A stretch of DNA of 64,000 nt from positions 1 to 64,000 of the forward strand of contig NZ_JAOEIY010000001.1 of NCBI RefSeq assembly GCF_025966695.1, written 5' to 3'. This document shows positions 8,731 through 16,577 of this stretch, one piece after another. This stretch comes from Stutzerimonas sp. S1. Lineage in GTDB: Bacteria > Pseudomonadota > Gammaproteobacteria > Pseudomonadales > Pseudomonadaceae. The translations under genes were made by a program, and so were the position numbers. Position 1 is the stretch's first letter, and every line of letters starts with the position of its first letter. Below the pieces are notes generated by a model. The model searched no databases. It saw nothing but the letters and a program-made list of their open reading frames with translations, and was not told the DNA's origin.

Positions 8731-9480
8731 CTAGGCTCGGCCTTGCGTCATGAAGGCGGTGTCCTTGTTCTGTTCAGGGCTGGGGAACGCGACCTTGCTG
8801 TGGCACAAGCCAAGGTCGAGCAGCATTTCGCACTGTTTGTAGGCGATAACCCCGGGGTTTAGCACTGGTACGGGCAAGTGCTCGGCAAGGTAGGCATGGG
8901 ACTGGTGCATGGTGGTCGAGCCCAGCACGATGACGTCGGCACCGTCCTCCTCAATGGCACACAGCCCCGCCTCGAGCAATTTCCCGAAGACGATGTCTTC
9001 CTTGCCCTGCAGCAGCGCCTCGGTATCCGGGCGAACGTCGATGGAACGGATCGACGCCAGGCGTGACTCCAGTCCGTATTCCTTGATGGTCTTGCGGTAC
9101 AGCGGGTACCAGCGCGGCCACATCGTCAGGATGCTGAACTTGTGGCCCAGCATGCTGGCGGTGTGGAAGGCAGCGATGCCAGGCGCCAGCACCGGAATCG
9201 ACAGGCGCGAGCGCAGCGCAGCGAGGCCGGAGTCGCTGACGGTGTTGATGCACACCGCATCGAACCCCTCCTCCTCGGCCTTGAGGCCGGCTTCGATCAC
9301 GGCGAGCTCCATCAGCGCCATGTCGTAATAGCTGTCGGCCAGGGTCATCACCTGGCCGGCGCCGACGAAACTGACGTCGATATCTGCGCGCAGCAGCTCA
9401 GCCGGCAGTTGCGACTCCACCAGCGGGCGAGTGGCCTCGCTCATCGGTACCGGAAATATCATCTTGATGCGCTTGTTCAT
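8731..9480 (-). CDS. Asp/Glu/hydantoin-racemase superfamily protein lacking both catalytic cysteines
   Basis: 249 aa protein of the aspartate/glutamate/hydantoin racemase and maleate isomerase superfamily. Aligning its DAVCINTVSDSG with the usual DAxVIACFxDxG motif places Thr80 where the first catalytic Cys sits (the visible Cys77 is three residues early), and VLGSTTMH puts Ser188 where the second Cys of VLGCAGM sits. A two-base Cys racemisation is therefore unlikely; a decarboxylase, isomerase, hydrolase or binding role is possible. ATG at 9480 is preceded by AAGGAG. Tightly placed between the M20-like and amidase genes. Confidence 0.8.
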   Translation of the reverse strand: MNKRIKMIFPVPMSEATRPLVESQLPAELLRADIDVSFVGAGQVMTLADSYYDMALMELAVIEAGLKAEEEGFDAVCINTVSDSGLAALRSRLSIPVLAPGIAAFHTASMLGHKFSILTMWPRWYPLYRKTIKEYGLESRLASIRSIDVRPDTEALLQGKEDIVFGKLLEAGLCAIEEDGADVIVLGSTTMHQSHAYLAEHLPVPVLNPGVIAYKQCEMLLDLGLCHSKVAFPSPEQNKDTAFMTQGRA

Positions 9481-9491
9481 CGTCTGCTCCT

Positions 9492-10814
9492 TCACAGGCC
9501 CAGTTCGTGGCGCGGGCGGGTCAGGGTGTCGATCAGCGCGTAGAGGATCTTTTCGGCGCAGGGCATGAGGTCCGGAACGTAGGTAGCGCCCATGCCGCCG
9601 AGACCTTCGGCCACCGGCAACGGCGCCCCGGTCGCAGGCCACGGCCAGCCGATACGCGCAGTGGGTACGCCGTAGCGGCGTAGCGCGGCGCCATCGGTTT
9701 GCCCGGCGAGCATGTCCGGCTGGCCATGGGGACGTTGTTCGATGAACTCCCAGCCGCGCTTGCAGGACTGGATGATCCAGTTCTCTGGATCGGTGGTGCC
9801 GCCCGGCACCGAGCCGTACTGCTCCCAGTCCAGATCCAGATCGGGGAAGCGCGCACTAAGATCGGCAACGAACTCGGCGAACTGCGCCTTGACGCTGGCC
9901 GGACTTACTCGCGGATTGACGCGTACATCGAAGAAGATTTCGGTGACCGCGCTGGGGAAGGCCGGGCGCTCGACCTGGCCGCCGCGCACGCCGGCAATCC
10001 AGCCATGGGGCTGGATCACGCCGCTGGTGTTGCGCTCGGTGTACTGCAGGATCCACTGCTGCAGTTCATGGATCACGGTGGCCGAGGGCACCACCGAGCT
10101 GCGGAAACCCGGAATGTCATGCGGCACACCGGCGTAGCCTAGGGTGCCCTTGACCTTGAGTTTGAACCAGGCCATGCCCGGCTCCTCGTGGTACACCCAG
10201 TTCCAGGGTTTCATGATGATGGCGAAGTCCGGGTACATGCCGCGGTTGAGCATGTGGATCACGCCGTTGGACATGCCGGCGTTACGCTCGCTGATGTCTA
10301 CCGGCATGCCGCCGTCGGCCATGCCAAGCAGCAGGTCGCCCTTGAGCGGAACGCCAGCCTCGATCAGGGCCGTGGACACTTCGGTGAGGGTGGCAATCAT
10401 CCCCTTGGGGTTGGACGATCCGAGACCGAAAACCCAGTCATCGACCATCTGCGCGTAGGGCTGCAGATCGGCTTCCTGGCCGTCACCGGTGAGGACTTCC
10501 TCGCCCGGCGTGCGGTCCAGGTGCGTATCGATCGGCGCGTACAACAACACGGTCGCACCGCCGCCGCTGCCCTTGAACTCGCCCAGCGCGTTGCCGGTGA
10601 TCTCGTTCATCGGGTAGTAACGCGCCTTCATGCCGATTGACTGCATGTGCCGACGCATGAACTCGCTGGCCTCGCGGGTCGCCCCAGTGGGGCTGTGAAT
10701 ATTGGTCAGCTGAAACAGCAGTTTCTGCAGGCGCTTGGGATCGAGCTTGGCGCGAGCCAGTTCGTACCACTGGCTCTGCTCGGGGGAAAACGGAAGCGAA
10801 GTCGTTGGTTTCAT
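9492..10814 (-). CDS. M20-family hydrolase homologue with degraded metal site
   Basis: 440 aa M20 (carboxypeptidase/amidohydrolase) fold protein. The family's zinc ligands are largely lost: HxD is AxxD-like (APID, residues 93-96, with Pro at the His position), the bridging Asp of GRGxxDMKG is Asn135 (GLGSSNPKG), and the DEE general-base segment is Asp167-Gly-Gly. The C-terminal His region also lacks an obvious His. Typical length and clean frame argue against a pseudogene. It may act without zinc or on an unusual substrate. It lies between the [2Fe-2S] reductase (10 bp gap) and the racemase-like gene. Confidence 0.8.
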   Translation of the reverse strand: MKPTTSLPFSPEQSQWYELARAKLDPKRLQKLLFQLTNIHSPTGATREASEFMRRHMQSIGMKARYYPMNEITGNALGEFKGSGGGATVLLYAPIDTHLDRTPGEEVLTGDGQEADLQPYAQMVDDWVFGLGSSNPKGMIATLTEVSTALIEAGVPLKGDLLLGMADGGMPVDISERNAGMSNGVIHMLNRGMYPDFAIIMKPWNWVYHEEPGMAWFKLKVKGTLGYAGVPHDIPGFRSSVVPSATVIHELQQWILQYTERNTSGVIQPHGWIAGVRGGQVERPAFPSAVTEIFFDVRVNPRVSPASVKAQFAEFVADLSARFPDLDLDWEQYGSVPGGTTDPENWIIQSCKRGWEFIEQRPHGQPDMLAGQTDGAALRRYGVPTARIGWPWPATGAPLPVAEGLGGMGATYVPDLMPCAEKILYALIDTLTRPRHELGL

Positions 10815-10824
10815 GGGTAATCCC

Positions 10825-11853
10825 TCAATTACTGGCGACGAACTGCTCGGCGAAGATGTTTTCCGGCTTCACCCCCAACTCGATCAGGCGTGCGGTGGCG
10901 GCATCGATCATCGGCTGCGGTCCGCACAGATAGGCGACGGTATCCGGGCTGGTAACGTCGCCCTCGTGGAGCACGCTGACCGGACTGCCCAAGTGCATGC
11001 CTTCGATAGCGTCCTGGCCTACGCAAATGCGGGTTTCCAGAGTCGGCAGCCACTGCTTGCGCAGCTCGATATCGTCCAGCGAGAACAAGGCTTCCGGCAC
11101 GGCACAGCCGAAGCTCAACAACATCGGTGGTTTGCGGCCGCTGTTCTGGCGCAGGGTGTCGATCATGGAGAGGATCGGGGCCAGCCCGGTGCCGCCGGCA
11201 ACGAAGATGTGCGGTGCGCGCTTGTACTCCTCGCGCAGGAAGAAAGCGCCGTAGGGGCCGCTCAGCGTCAGGACCTGATCCGCTTGCGCCTCGTTCGCGA
11301 GGAAATCGGACATGGCGCCGCCCGGCAGCAGACGGATCAGGAATTCCATCTTCGGCAAGTCGACCTGCGTACTCGACGGCGAGTAGCTGCGCAGCACACC
11401 CAGCCCGGGCACCACGATTTGCATGAACTGGCCCGGACGGAACTCCATCCACTCCCCTTCGGCCAGCTCCAGGGTCAGCTTCACGACGTTGCTGGCGATG
11501 CGCTCCACGGAATCGATGAAGGCATGAACTTCCTGTGCCGCGGTGGAACCCACCTCGCTGCCGTAGCCAAGGTCGAAGGTGCAGTCCGAGTTGACCTGGG
11601 AAACACACAGCAGGCGCTGGCCGGCCTCGTATTCACTGCCCAGCAGAGAAGAGCTGGCGCCGGGCTGAGTCACCGCTTCGCCTTCACTCAATGTGCAGAT
11701 GCAGCTCGAGCAACCGCCGGAGCGGCACTGATAAAGCACAGGCATTTCAGCCGCGATCGCCGCTTCGAGGATGTTGGCGCCCCGTGGCACGCTGAAGCTG
11801 TGGGTAACGCCATCGGCGAAGTTGAGGGTGACGTGATGCAGTTGATCATTCAT
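10825..11853 (-). CDS. [2Fe-2S] ferredoxin-NAD(P)H reductase of a ring-hydroxylating oxygenase
   Basis: 342 aa electron-transfer protein. N-terminal plant-type ferredoxin domain has Cys43, Cys48, Cys51 and Cys83 (C-x4-C-x2-C-x31-C); next comes an FAD domain with RSYSPSS, then an NAD domain with GGTGLAP and a CGPQPM motif. This BenC/OxoR-type order (class IB) fits the reductase for an oxygenase with only an alpha subunit, and the Rieske oxygenase at 18901-20235 is the evident partner although in another operon. ATG at 11853 is chosen; longer starts run into the promoter. First gene of an eight-gene operon behind a XylS-type promoter. Confidence 0.88.
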   Translation of the reverse strand: MNDQLHHVTLNFADGVTHSFSVPRGANILEAAIAAEMPVLYQCRSGGCSSCICTLSEGEAVTQPGASSSLLGSEYEAGQRLLCVSQVNSDCTFDLGYGSEVGSTAAQEVHAFIDSVERIASNVVKLTLELAEGEWMEFRPGQFMQIVVPGLGVLRSYSPSSTQVDLPKMEFLIRLLPGGAMSDFLANEAQADQVLTLSGPYGAFFLREEYKRAPHIFVAGGTGLAPILSMIDTLRQNSGRKPPMLLSFGCAVPEALFSLDDIELRKQWLPTLETRICVGQDAIEGMHLGSPVSVLHEGDVTSPDTVAYLCGPQPMIDAATARLIELGVKPENIFAEQFVASN

Positions 11854-11949
11854 AACGGAATCCACCGAATCGGGACTTGCTTGAAGCCGGCTGAAGCGTG
11901 TGGACTGCTGCACCACCAGCGTTCCAGACGGGCTGTCTTGTTCCGGATG

Positions 11950-12009
11950 TTAGGAAGCGACAAGGCCGAGCCGCGCTCCAATGGGGTACACGGTTATCCC
12001 GAAAGCGCA
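11950..12009 (-). promoter_or_regulatory. XylS-type activator promoter of the reductase operon
   Basis: On the minus strand: TGCG-N6-GGATAA (12009-11994), 14 bp, GGAGCG, 19 bp, then CCTAAC as -10 (about 11954-11949). It ends about 90 bp before the reductase ATG and lies just past the terminator at 12021-12047. Same spacing as five other promoters in the island. Confidence 0.75.
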
Positions 12010-12020
12010 AATAAGTTGCG

Positions 12021-12047
12021 AAAAAAAAAGCAGCCATCCCTGGCTGC
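12021..12047 (-). terminator. Rho-independent terminator
   Basis: Stem GCAGCCA/TGGCTGC (12030-12047) with a TCCC/GGGA loop and nine T residues on the minus strand (12029-12021). It would end transcription coming from the flavin-reductase side or from the short unit at 12030-12310, immediately before the reductase promoter. Confidence 0.85.
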
Positions 12048-12310
12048 CGTTGAAGAGGCACAACACCATCGTGTTCTGTGCCGTAGGAAGCGCAGCCTTG
12101 CGGCTGCGTGGAGGTGACGCAGGAGGTTGATGACGTGGGGATGGTGGATGTGGCCGTCCGCCAGAAGAACATGCGCCGAGCTATCCCATGTGCGCAGTCG
12201 ACTATCCGAATAGTGCCGAACCTCCATCTTTTCAAGCACGGTTGGTTGCCGCCCGGCAACGGGCGATGGCAATCATCAACCGCACATTGCCAGGCGGTGC
12301 AGGGCTGGTT
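12030..12310 (-). ncRNA. Candidate small RNA with XylS-type promoter and own terminator
   Basis: Minus-strand unit of about 270 nt between the promoter at 12316-12375 and the terminator. Open frames inside either run through the terminator or are about 14 codons long, and none has a good ribosome binding site. The transcript would contain a perfect hairpin CGCAGCC-GCAA-GGCTGCG (12108-12091) with a GNRA loop directly before the terminator hairpin. It could also be a degraded gene or an untranslated leader. Confidence 0.4.
12182..12218 (-). promoter_or_regulatory. Tandem XylS-like half-sites inside the short unit
   Basis: TATCC at 12182 and 12203 (21 bp apart), each followed after six bases by CGCA or TGCC; on the minus strand GGCACTATTCGGATA then TGCGCACATGGGATA. 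Spacing matches the XylS direct repeat, but no matching -10 is evident, so this may be an extra operator. Confidence 0.45.
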
Positions 12311-12315
12311 CCGAG

Positions 12316-12375
12316 GTTAAGCAGCGCCGGCAAACGCTGCGCTCCGACCAATTACGCGCTTATCCGGATAACGCA
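12316..12375 (-). promoter_or_regulatory. XylS-type promoter of the short untranslated unit
   Basis: Minus strand: TGCG-N6-GGATAA (12375-12360), 14 bp, GGAGCG (12345-12340), 18 bp, CTTAAC (12321-12316) as -10. It matches the island consensus at every element although no clear protein gene follows. Confidence 0.7.
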
Positions 12376-12408
12376 ATTAATTGCGATCTGGCATGAACCG
12401 CGTGCCGA

Positions 12409-12897
12409 TTACTCTGCCAATGCACTTAACCCCGCGTAGCGACCACGGTGGAACAAGAGCGGGCGTGCTTCGTCGTCACAGACATCCATCCTGTGCACCC
12501 GTCCGACCAGGATAAGGTGGTCGCCTCCCTCGTATCGGTGCTCGACGCAGCATTCGAAACGCGCCGGACAGCCCTCGAACAGCGGCACGCCGCCCAACCC
12601 CTCGGTGTAGTGCAGGCCCTCGAACTTCGCCTCGGAAGCACGGCCGAAACGATTGGACCAACCCGCCTGCTGATCACCCAGTACATGCACGGCAAAATGC
12701 TCGGCCACGGCGAAGGCCGGATAGCTGAAGGCCTTGCGACCGATGCTCCAGAGCACCAGCGGCGGATCCAGAGACACCGTATTGAAGCTGCTGGCAGTGA
12801 CGCCGATCAGCTCTCCGGCAACGTCACGGGTAGTGACCACCGTAACGCCCGTTGCGAAGTGGCCAAGGGCCTGACGAAAAGCGTTTGGTTCGATCAT
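12409..12897 (-). CDS. Flavin reductase component of a two-component monooxygenase
   Basis: 162 aa flavin-reductase-like domain protein (StyB/HpaC-like family) that reduces FAD or FMN with NAD(P)H and supplies it to a partner monooxygenase. Seen: FATGVTVVTT near the N-terminus, GVTASSFNTVSLDPPLVL, and HFAVHVLGDQQ, all characteristic of the fold. ATG at 12897 has GAGGAGA upstream. It is third in an operon after the StyA-like monooxygenase and a FadL-like porin, so the monooxygenase at 14106-15338 is the natural partner. Confidence 0.88.
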   Translation of the reverse strand: MIEPNAFRQALGHFATGVTVVTTRDVAGELIGVTASSFNTVSLDPPLVLWSIGRKAFSYPAFAVAEHFAVHVLGDQQAGWSNRFGRASEAKFEGLHYTEGLGGVPLFEGCPARFECCVEHRYEGGDHLILVGRVHRMDVCDDEARPLLFHRGRYAGLSALAE

Positions 12898-12910
12898 CGG
12901 CTCGGTCTCC

Positions 12911-14104
12911 TCAGAACATGACGCCATAGCTGAACGACAGCCAGTGTTGCCCCATGTAGGGCGAGGACACCGCGTCCGGTCCCAGGCCATCACCGTCGAC
13001 CTTGTCCTTGAACGAGCGCGCATAGGCGAAGGACAGCTCGTTGCCAGCGGCAAGGCGGTAGGTTGCTCCCAGGGAGACGTGCCGGTGATTGGCTGCTGGT
13101 GCGAGCAGGCCGAGATAGCCGTCGCGACTGTCCAGCAGTTGGTTGGCATCGTTGTAGCCGGCACGCAGGGTCAGCTGCTCGCTCGCATCCCAGGCCGCGC
13201 CAACGCGGTAAATCGTCTGGTCGCGCCAGCCGAAGCCTGGACCGTCGCTGTCGCCGGGAGCTCCCCCTGCCCGGCTGACGCCAGGGTTGCCAAAGGCCTT
13301 GACGTCGCTCCAGAGGATGCGCTGAACATCAGCCGCCAGGGTCCAGTCGCCGCGTTGGTAGCTCAGCCCGAGCCCGTAGTTGGCCGGCATGTCCAGATCG
13401 CCGCCTTCGGCAAGCAGCCGCTCGAAGCGCTTCATCTTGCCCATGTAGCCTCGCGTGGCGTAGCTCGCACCAAGGCTCAACTCATCCGTCAGGCGGCCCA
13501 TGTAGCCCAACCGCAGACCGGCGCCGTATGACTCGTCGCGGCCTTCGGGCAGGCCGATGCTGCTGGTGCCATCGATATCCAGCTGTTGCCGGATCAGCAA
13601 TAGTCCCAGGCCGAGGCTGTGCTGCTCGTCGAACTGACGGGCATAACTGAGGGTAGCGACCATCTGCTGGAATTCCGAGCCGGGGCGCTCCAGCCCGCCG
13701 ACGTTGCTGTCGCTGCCATAGGCAGTGCCGACGCCGTTGCCAACGATCGACAGGCCCAGACTGCTCACCTCGTCCAGCATGCGGTTGGCGCCTAGCTGCG
13801 GAATGATGTAAAGGTCGTTGTCCTCGATGCCGCTGACGGTTTCACCGGCGAACTCCACACCGTTGTCCACCTTCAGCAGCGCCACGCCGGCATCCACCCG
13901 GGTGCCGACCCAGACCATGCCGGCAGGGTTCGAAGCGCCGACCAGCGAATCCTGAGGCAGCGCCAGTACCACACCGCCCATGCCTTCGGATTTCACGCCA
14001 TAGCCGTGAGGAAAGGTACCTTGAGTTGCCAGCGCCAGCGGCGCAGCGGCAAAGAGCACCGAGGCTGCCAGAACGCGCGAGGCGTTGATTGAATATCGAC
14101 TCAT
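12911..14104 (-). CDS. OmpP1/FadL-like outer-membrane transporter
   Basis: 397 aa outer-membrane beta-barrel of the FadL/TodX/XylN kind, which lets hydrophobic aromatic compounds cross the outer membrane. It has an N-terminal signal peptide ending near ALALATQG, a mature start rich in Gly, SNPAGMVWV after the plug region, alternating hydrophobic strands and a terminal Phe (SYGVMF). ATG at 14104 follows the monooxygenase stop by one base, so the two are co-translated. Its place between a monooxygenase and its reductase indicates it imports the starting substrate. Confidence 0.87.
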   Translation of the reverse strand: MSRYSINASRVLAASVLFAAAPLALATQGTFPHGYGVKSEGMGGVVLALPQDSLVGASNPAGMVWVGTRVDAGVALLKVDNGVEFAGETVSGIEDNDLYIIPQLGANRMLDEVSSLGLSIVGNGVGTAYGSDSNVGGLERPGSEFQQMVATLSYARQFDEQHSLGLGLLLIRQQLDIDGTSSIGLPEGRDESYGAGLRLGYMGRLTDELSLGASYATRGYMGKMKRFERLLAEGGDLDMPANYGLGLSYQRGDWTLAADVQRILWSDVKAFGNPGVSRAGGAPGDSDGPGFGWRDQTIYRVGAAWDASEQLTLRAGYNDANQLLDSRDGYLGLLAPAANHRHVSLGATYRLAAGNELSFAYARSFKDKVDGDGLGPDAVSSPYMGQHWLSFSYGVMF

Positions 14105-14105
14105 C

Positions 14106-15338
14106 TCACGCCTCCTTCGCCAGCGCAAAGCTGTCGATGAAGCGCTCGGCCTCCTCCACGTCGTAATACCAGGGCGTCAGGCTTTTCGGATCGTCGAAGG
14201 CATTGGCCACTGTGGCGGCAATGCGCGGGTCCTGCGCAGAGGCAGCGAACACACGCATGGCGGACTCAGGCGGCGGCAGCAGGTGAGTGTTGGTGAACCG
14301 CGCGACCCACTGCGCGTAGTCCCAATAGCGCTCGAAGGTAGTTTGCTTGAAGGCATCGTCGAAGGCTTCGCCGCCCTGCTCGAGGATTGCCTTCATGTAC
14401 ACATTGGCGCACTTGCTGGCATTGTTCGAGCCCTGCCCGGTGATCGGGTCATTGAGCACCAGTACATCGGCCATGCCCAGCACGGTACGGCCGGAAGGCA
14501 ACACGCCGATGGGCTTGCGCACCGTGGGTGTGAGCCGTCCGACCAGCGTGCCGAGCTCGTCGGTCAGGCGCAGGTTCTGACAGCGCGGCGCCTCCCACGG
14601 GAAGAACTCGTTGATCAGCTCAACCGCAAGCGCAAGATGCTCGGTCGGCGTGTTGACCTCGTGCCAGCGGTCCATCGGACCACCCTCGACGCATTCCAGA
14701 TTGATGATGTCGCCGGCCCCAGTATGGGTGATGCAGGGGAAATTGACGTATTCACCGACACCCGGGTTGATGCTGATGTTCAGGGCGCTGTAGTCCGTGC
14801 GCGGCAGCATGCCGTGGACGTAAGTCAGCGAGATGGTGCGCATGGGTCGGTCGAACTGGCTGCGCTCGGCGTCACGTTCAAACAGCTTGCCGATTTCGCC
14901 CTTGCCGGCGGCGACGATCACGAGATCGCTTTGCTGGGCGTAGCGTTCCAGCTCCTCCAGGCCAGCTTCCTCAATGACCAGGTTGCCGCCCTGATGCTCG
15001 AACTCCTTCATCCAGCGCGGCATCTTGATCCGCTGATCCACCGACTGCCCCGGTGCCTTCATGCGAGCACGCCAGTCCACCAGAAGCCCTTCGCCATTGC
15101 CGGCACGCATGTGCACGCCATGGGTCGGCGGGCAAACATCATCCCACAGGGCCAGCCCCAGCTCTCGCTCGAAGCCCAGCGCCATGTCGTACATCGATTG
15201 GCTGGACAGCACACGACCGGCGGAAATCTGCTCACCGGTGCGGTTGGAAATCAGGTTGACGCGATAACCGTGCTGCAGCAGGCCAATCCCGAGTTGCAGA
15301 CCGGCCTGACCTGCGCCGACGATTGTGATTGTTCTCAT
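14106..15338 (-). CDS. FAD-dependent styrene/indole monooxygenase-like oxygenase
   Basis: 410 aa group E flavoprotein monooxygenase related to StyA and, more closely in appearance, to the indole oxygenases IndA/IifC. Seen: dinucleotide motif GAGQAG near residue 10, SNRTGEQI, VDQRIKMPRWM, the VIVAAGKGE segment, and LNDPITGQGSNNA, which contacts FAD. It would epoxidise or hydroxylate an aromatic double bond using reduced FAD from the reductase at 12409-12897. ATG at 15338 is preferred (GGAG upstream); ATG at 15353 would add five residues. First gene of its operon; the upstream 150 bp lacks the XylS-type promoter found elsewhere in the island. Confidence 0.88.
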   Translation of the reverse strand: MRTITIVGAGQAGLQLGIGLLQHGYRVNLISNRTGEQISAGRVLSSQSMYDMALGFERELGLALWDDVCPPTHGVHMRAGNGEGLLVDWRARMKAPGQSVDQRIKMPRWMKEFEHQGGNLVIEEAGLEELERYAQQSDLVIVAAGKGEIGKLFERDAERSQFDRPMRTISLTYVHGMLPRTDYSALNISINPGVGEYVNFPCITHTGAGDIINLECVEGGPMDRWHEVNTPTEHLALAVELINEFFPWEAPRCQNLRLTDELGTLVGRLTPTVRKPIGVLPSGRTVLGMADVLVLNDPITGQGSNNASKCANVYMKAILEQGGEAFDDAFKQTTFERYWDYAQWVARFTNTHLLPPPESAMRVFAASAQDPRIAATVANAFDDPKSLTPWYYDVEEAERFIDSFALAKEA

Positions 15339-15489
15339 ACAGATGCGCTCCATACCGTTGGAAAGGACGGCCTTGTGCCGCCCGTGCCTTCAATGTGAAG
15401 CTGCACTGCCAGGACGAATATGCGCATTGCGCAGGCGCTGTGCGCAAACTGCAGGAATCTCTTCGAGCCCGGCGCCGTGTTGGCCGAGT

Positions 15490-16476
15490 CTATTGGCGAG
15501 CGCGCAGCAGCGTGTCACGCGGGCTTTCCCCATAGCGCTTGCGGTATGCGATCGCCATCCGGCCAAGCTGGAAAAAGCCCCAGCGGGTGGCAACCTCGGT
15601 CACGCTGCGCGGCTGCCGAGGGTCGAGCAGATCCTGACGTACGCGGTCGAGCCGCAGATCTCGCAGATATCGCATCGGCGTGAGCCCCAGGAAGCTATCG
15701 AAACCAGCAAAAAGACTGCGCCCGCTGACCCCCGTCAGCTCGACTAGGATTTCCACGGTGACCGGACGATCAGCGTGGGCCTGCATGTAATCGCATGCGA
15801 GCTTCACATGGCGCGGTAACACCTTCGGGGAAGATCCCAATTGATGTCTCAGGTCATGCGGCTGCCAGCTCAAAAGCGTGGTCATCAAGGTCTGCTCCAG
15901 CTGCTCACGGATCAGTGGCAACTCGAACACCTGGGGAGCTCGCTGCAACTCGTTGAAGGTGTGCAGCGCACTGTTGCGCCAGGCAATGCATGCCGGATGG
16001 TCTAGGTGCATCAGTGGATGAAACTGCAGGGGCTTGTGCAGGCTGCGCCCGAACAGGCTGGCAGCATGCTGTTCGAGGACCCCACGATCGAAGCGCACCA
16101 CCAGTTTCCGGCAGTCGGCGCTCCAGTTCATCTCGAGCACATCCTCGGGCCCTTGAACGGTGGCGTGGCGGTGATCATTGAGAACCTCACGCCCATTGAG
16201 CTTCTGACGGTCGCAGCCACCGATCGGCAATTGCACAAGATAGAAGTTGTCGAGGCAGTCCGGCGCGACGGTCACGTCCGTTCCGTAGCTCATCTTGCTG
16301 AAGCTCAGACGGCCGGTGCGCTGGTGGGCATGGCGGTAATTGAGGCGCTGTTTCCCGTTGAGGCTCAGGCGGTGCTCACAGAACACCGACGCCACCAGAT
16401 GCCGGGCCTCATCCAAGTCCTGCGAGCGCAGCAACTGAAGAGGCTGAAAGTCTGATGTGGTCTGGGTATCACTCAC
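15490..16476 (-). CDS. AraC/XylS-family transcriptional activator 1
   Basis: 328 aa regulator with an N-terminal AraC-binding-like cupin domain and a C-terminal double helix-turn-helix (TVEILVELTGVSGRSLF and the second helix pair ending TRWGFFQLGRMAIAYRKRYG). The arrangement resembles XylS, CbdS and OxoS, activators of aromatic operons that sense the substrate. It is located between the amidase-2 operon and the monooxygenase operon, and a degenerate XylS-like site lies just upstream. Together with the second regulator it is a candidate for the TGCR-N6-GGATAA sites. Confidence 0.87.
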   Translation of the reverse strand: MSDTQTTSDFQPLQLLRSQDLDEARHLVASVFCEHRLSLNGKQRLNYRHAHQRTGRLSFSKMSYGTDVTVAPDCLDNFYLVQLPIGGCDRQKLNGREVLNDHRHATVQGPEDVLEMNWSADCRKLVVRFDRGVLEQHAASLFGRSLHKPLQFHPLMHLDHPACIAWRNSALHTFNELQRAPQVFELPLIREQLEQTLMTTLLSWQPHDLRHQLGSSPKVLPRHVKLACDYMQAHADRPVTVEILVELTGVSGRSLFAGFDSFLGLTPMRYLRDLRLDRVRQDLLDPRQPRSVTEVATRWGFFQLGRMAIAYRKRYGESPRDTLLRARQ

Positions 16477-16515
16477 GCAATTTCCTCATCCACAGATCGA
16501 GGCTCGCAAAGTGTC

Positions 16516-16550
16516 ACCCCCGTGAGCGCTCGCGCAATCCGAATAGTGCA
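16516..16550 (-). promoter_or_regulatory. Degenerate XylS-like site upstream of regulator 1
   Basis: Minus strand TGCACTATTCGGATT (16550-16536) followed 20 bp on by a weak second half (GGGGT). It shares the core CACTATTCGGAT with the site at 12202-12218. No good -10 at the usual spacing, so it may serve autoregulation rather than activation. Confidence 0.4.
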
Positions 16551-16577
16551 TTGTCCGGATTGCACCCCATAGCTCCT

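Noticed and set aside
11994-12272. 92-codon minus-strand frame in the candidate small-RNA unit
   Set aside because: It reads straight through a strong terminator (poly-Phe stretch) and starts at a poor TTG.
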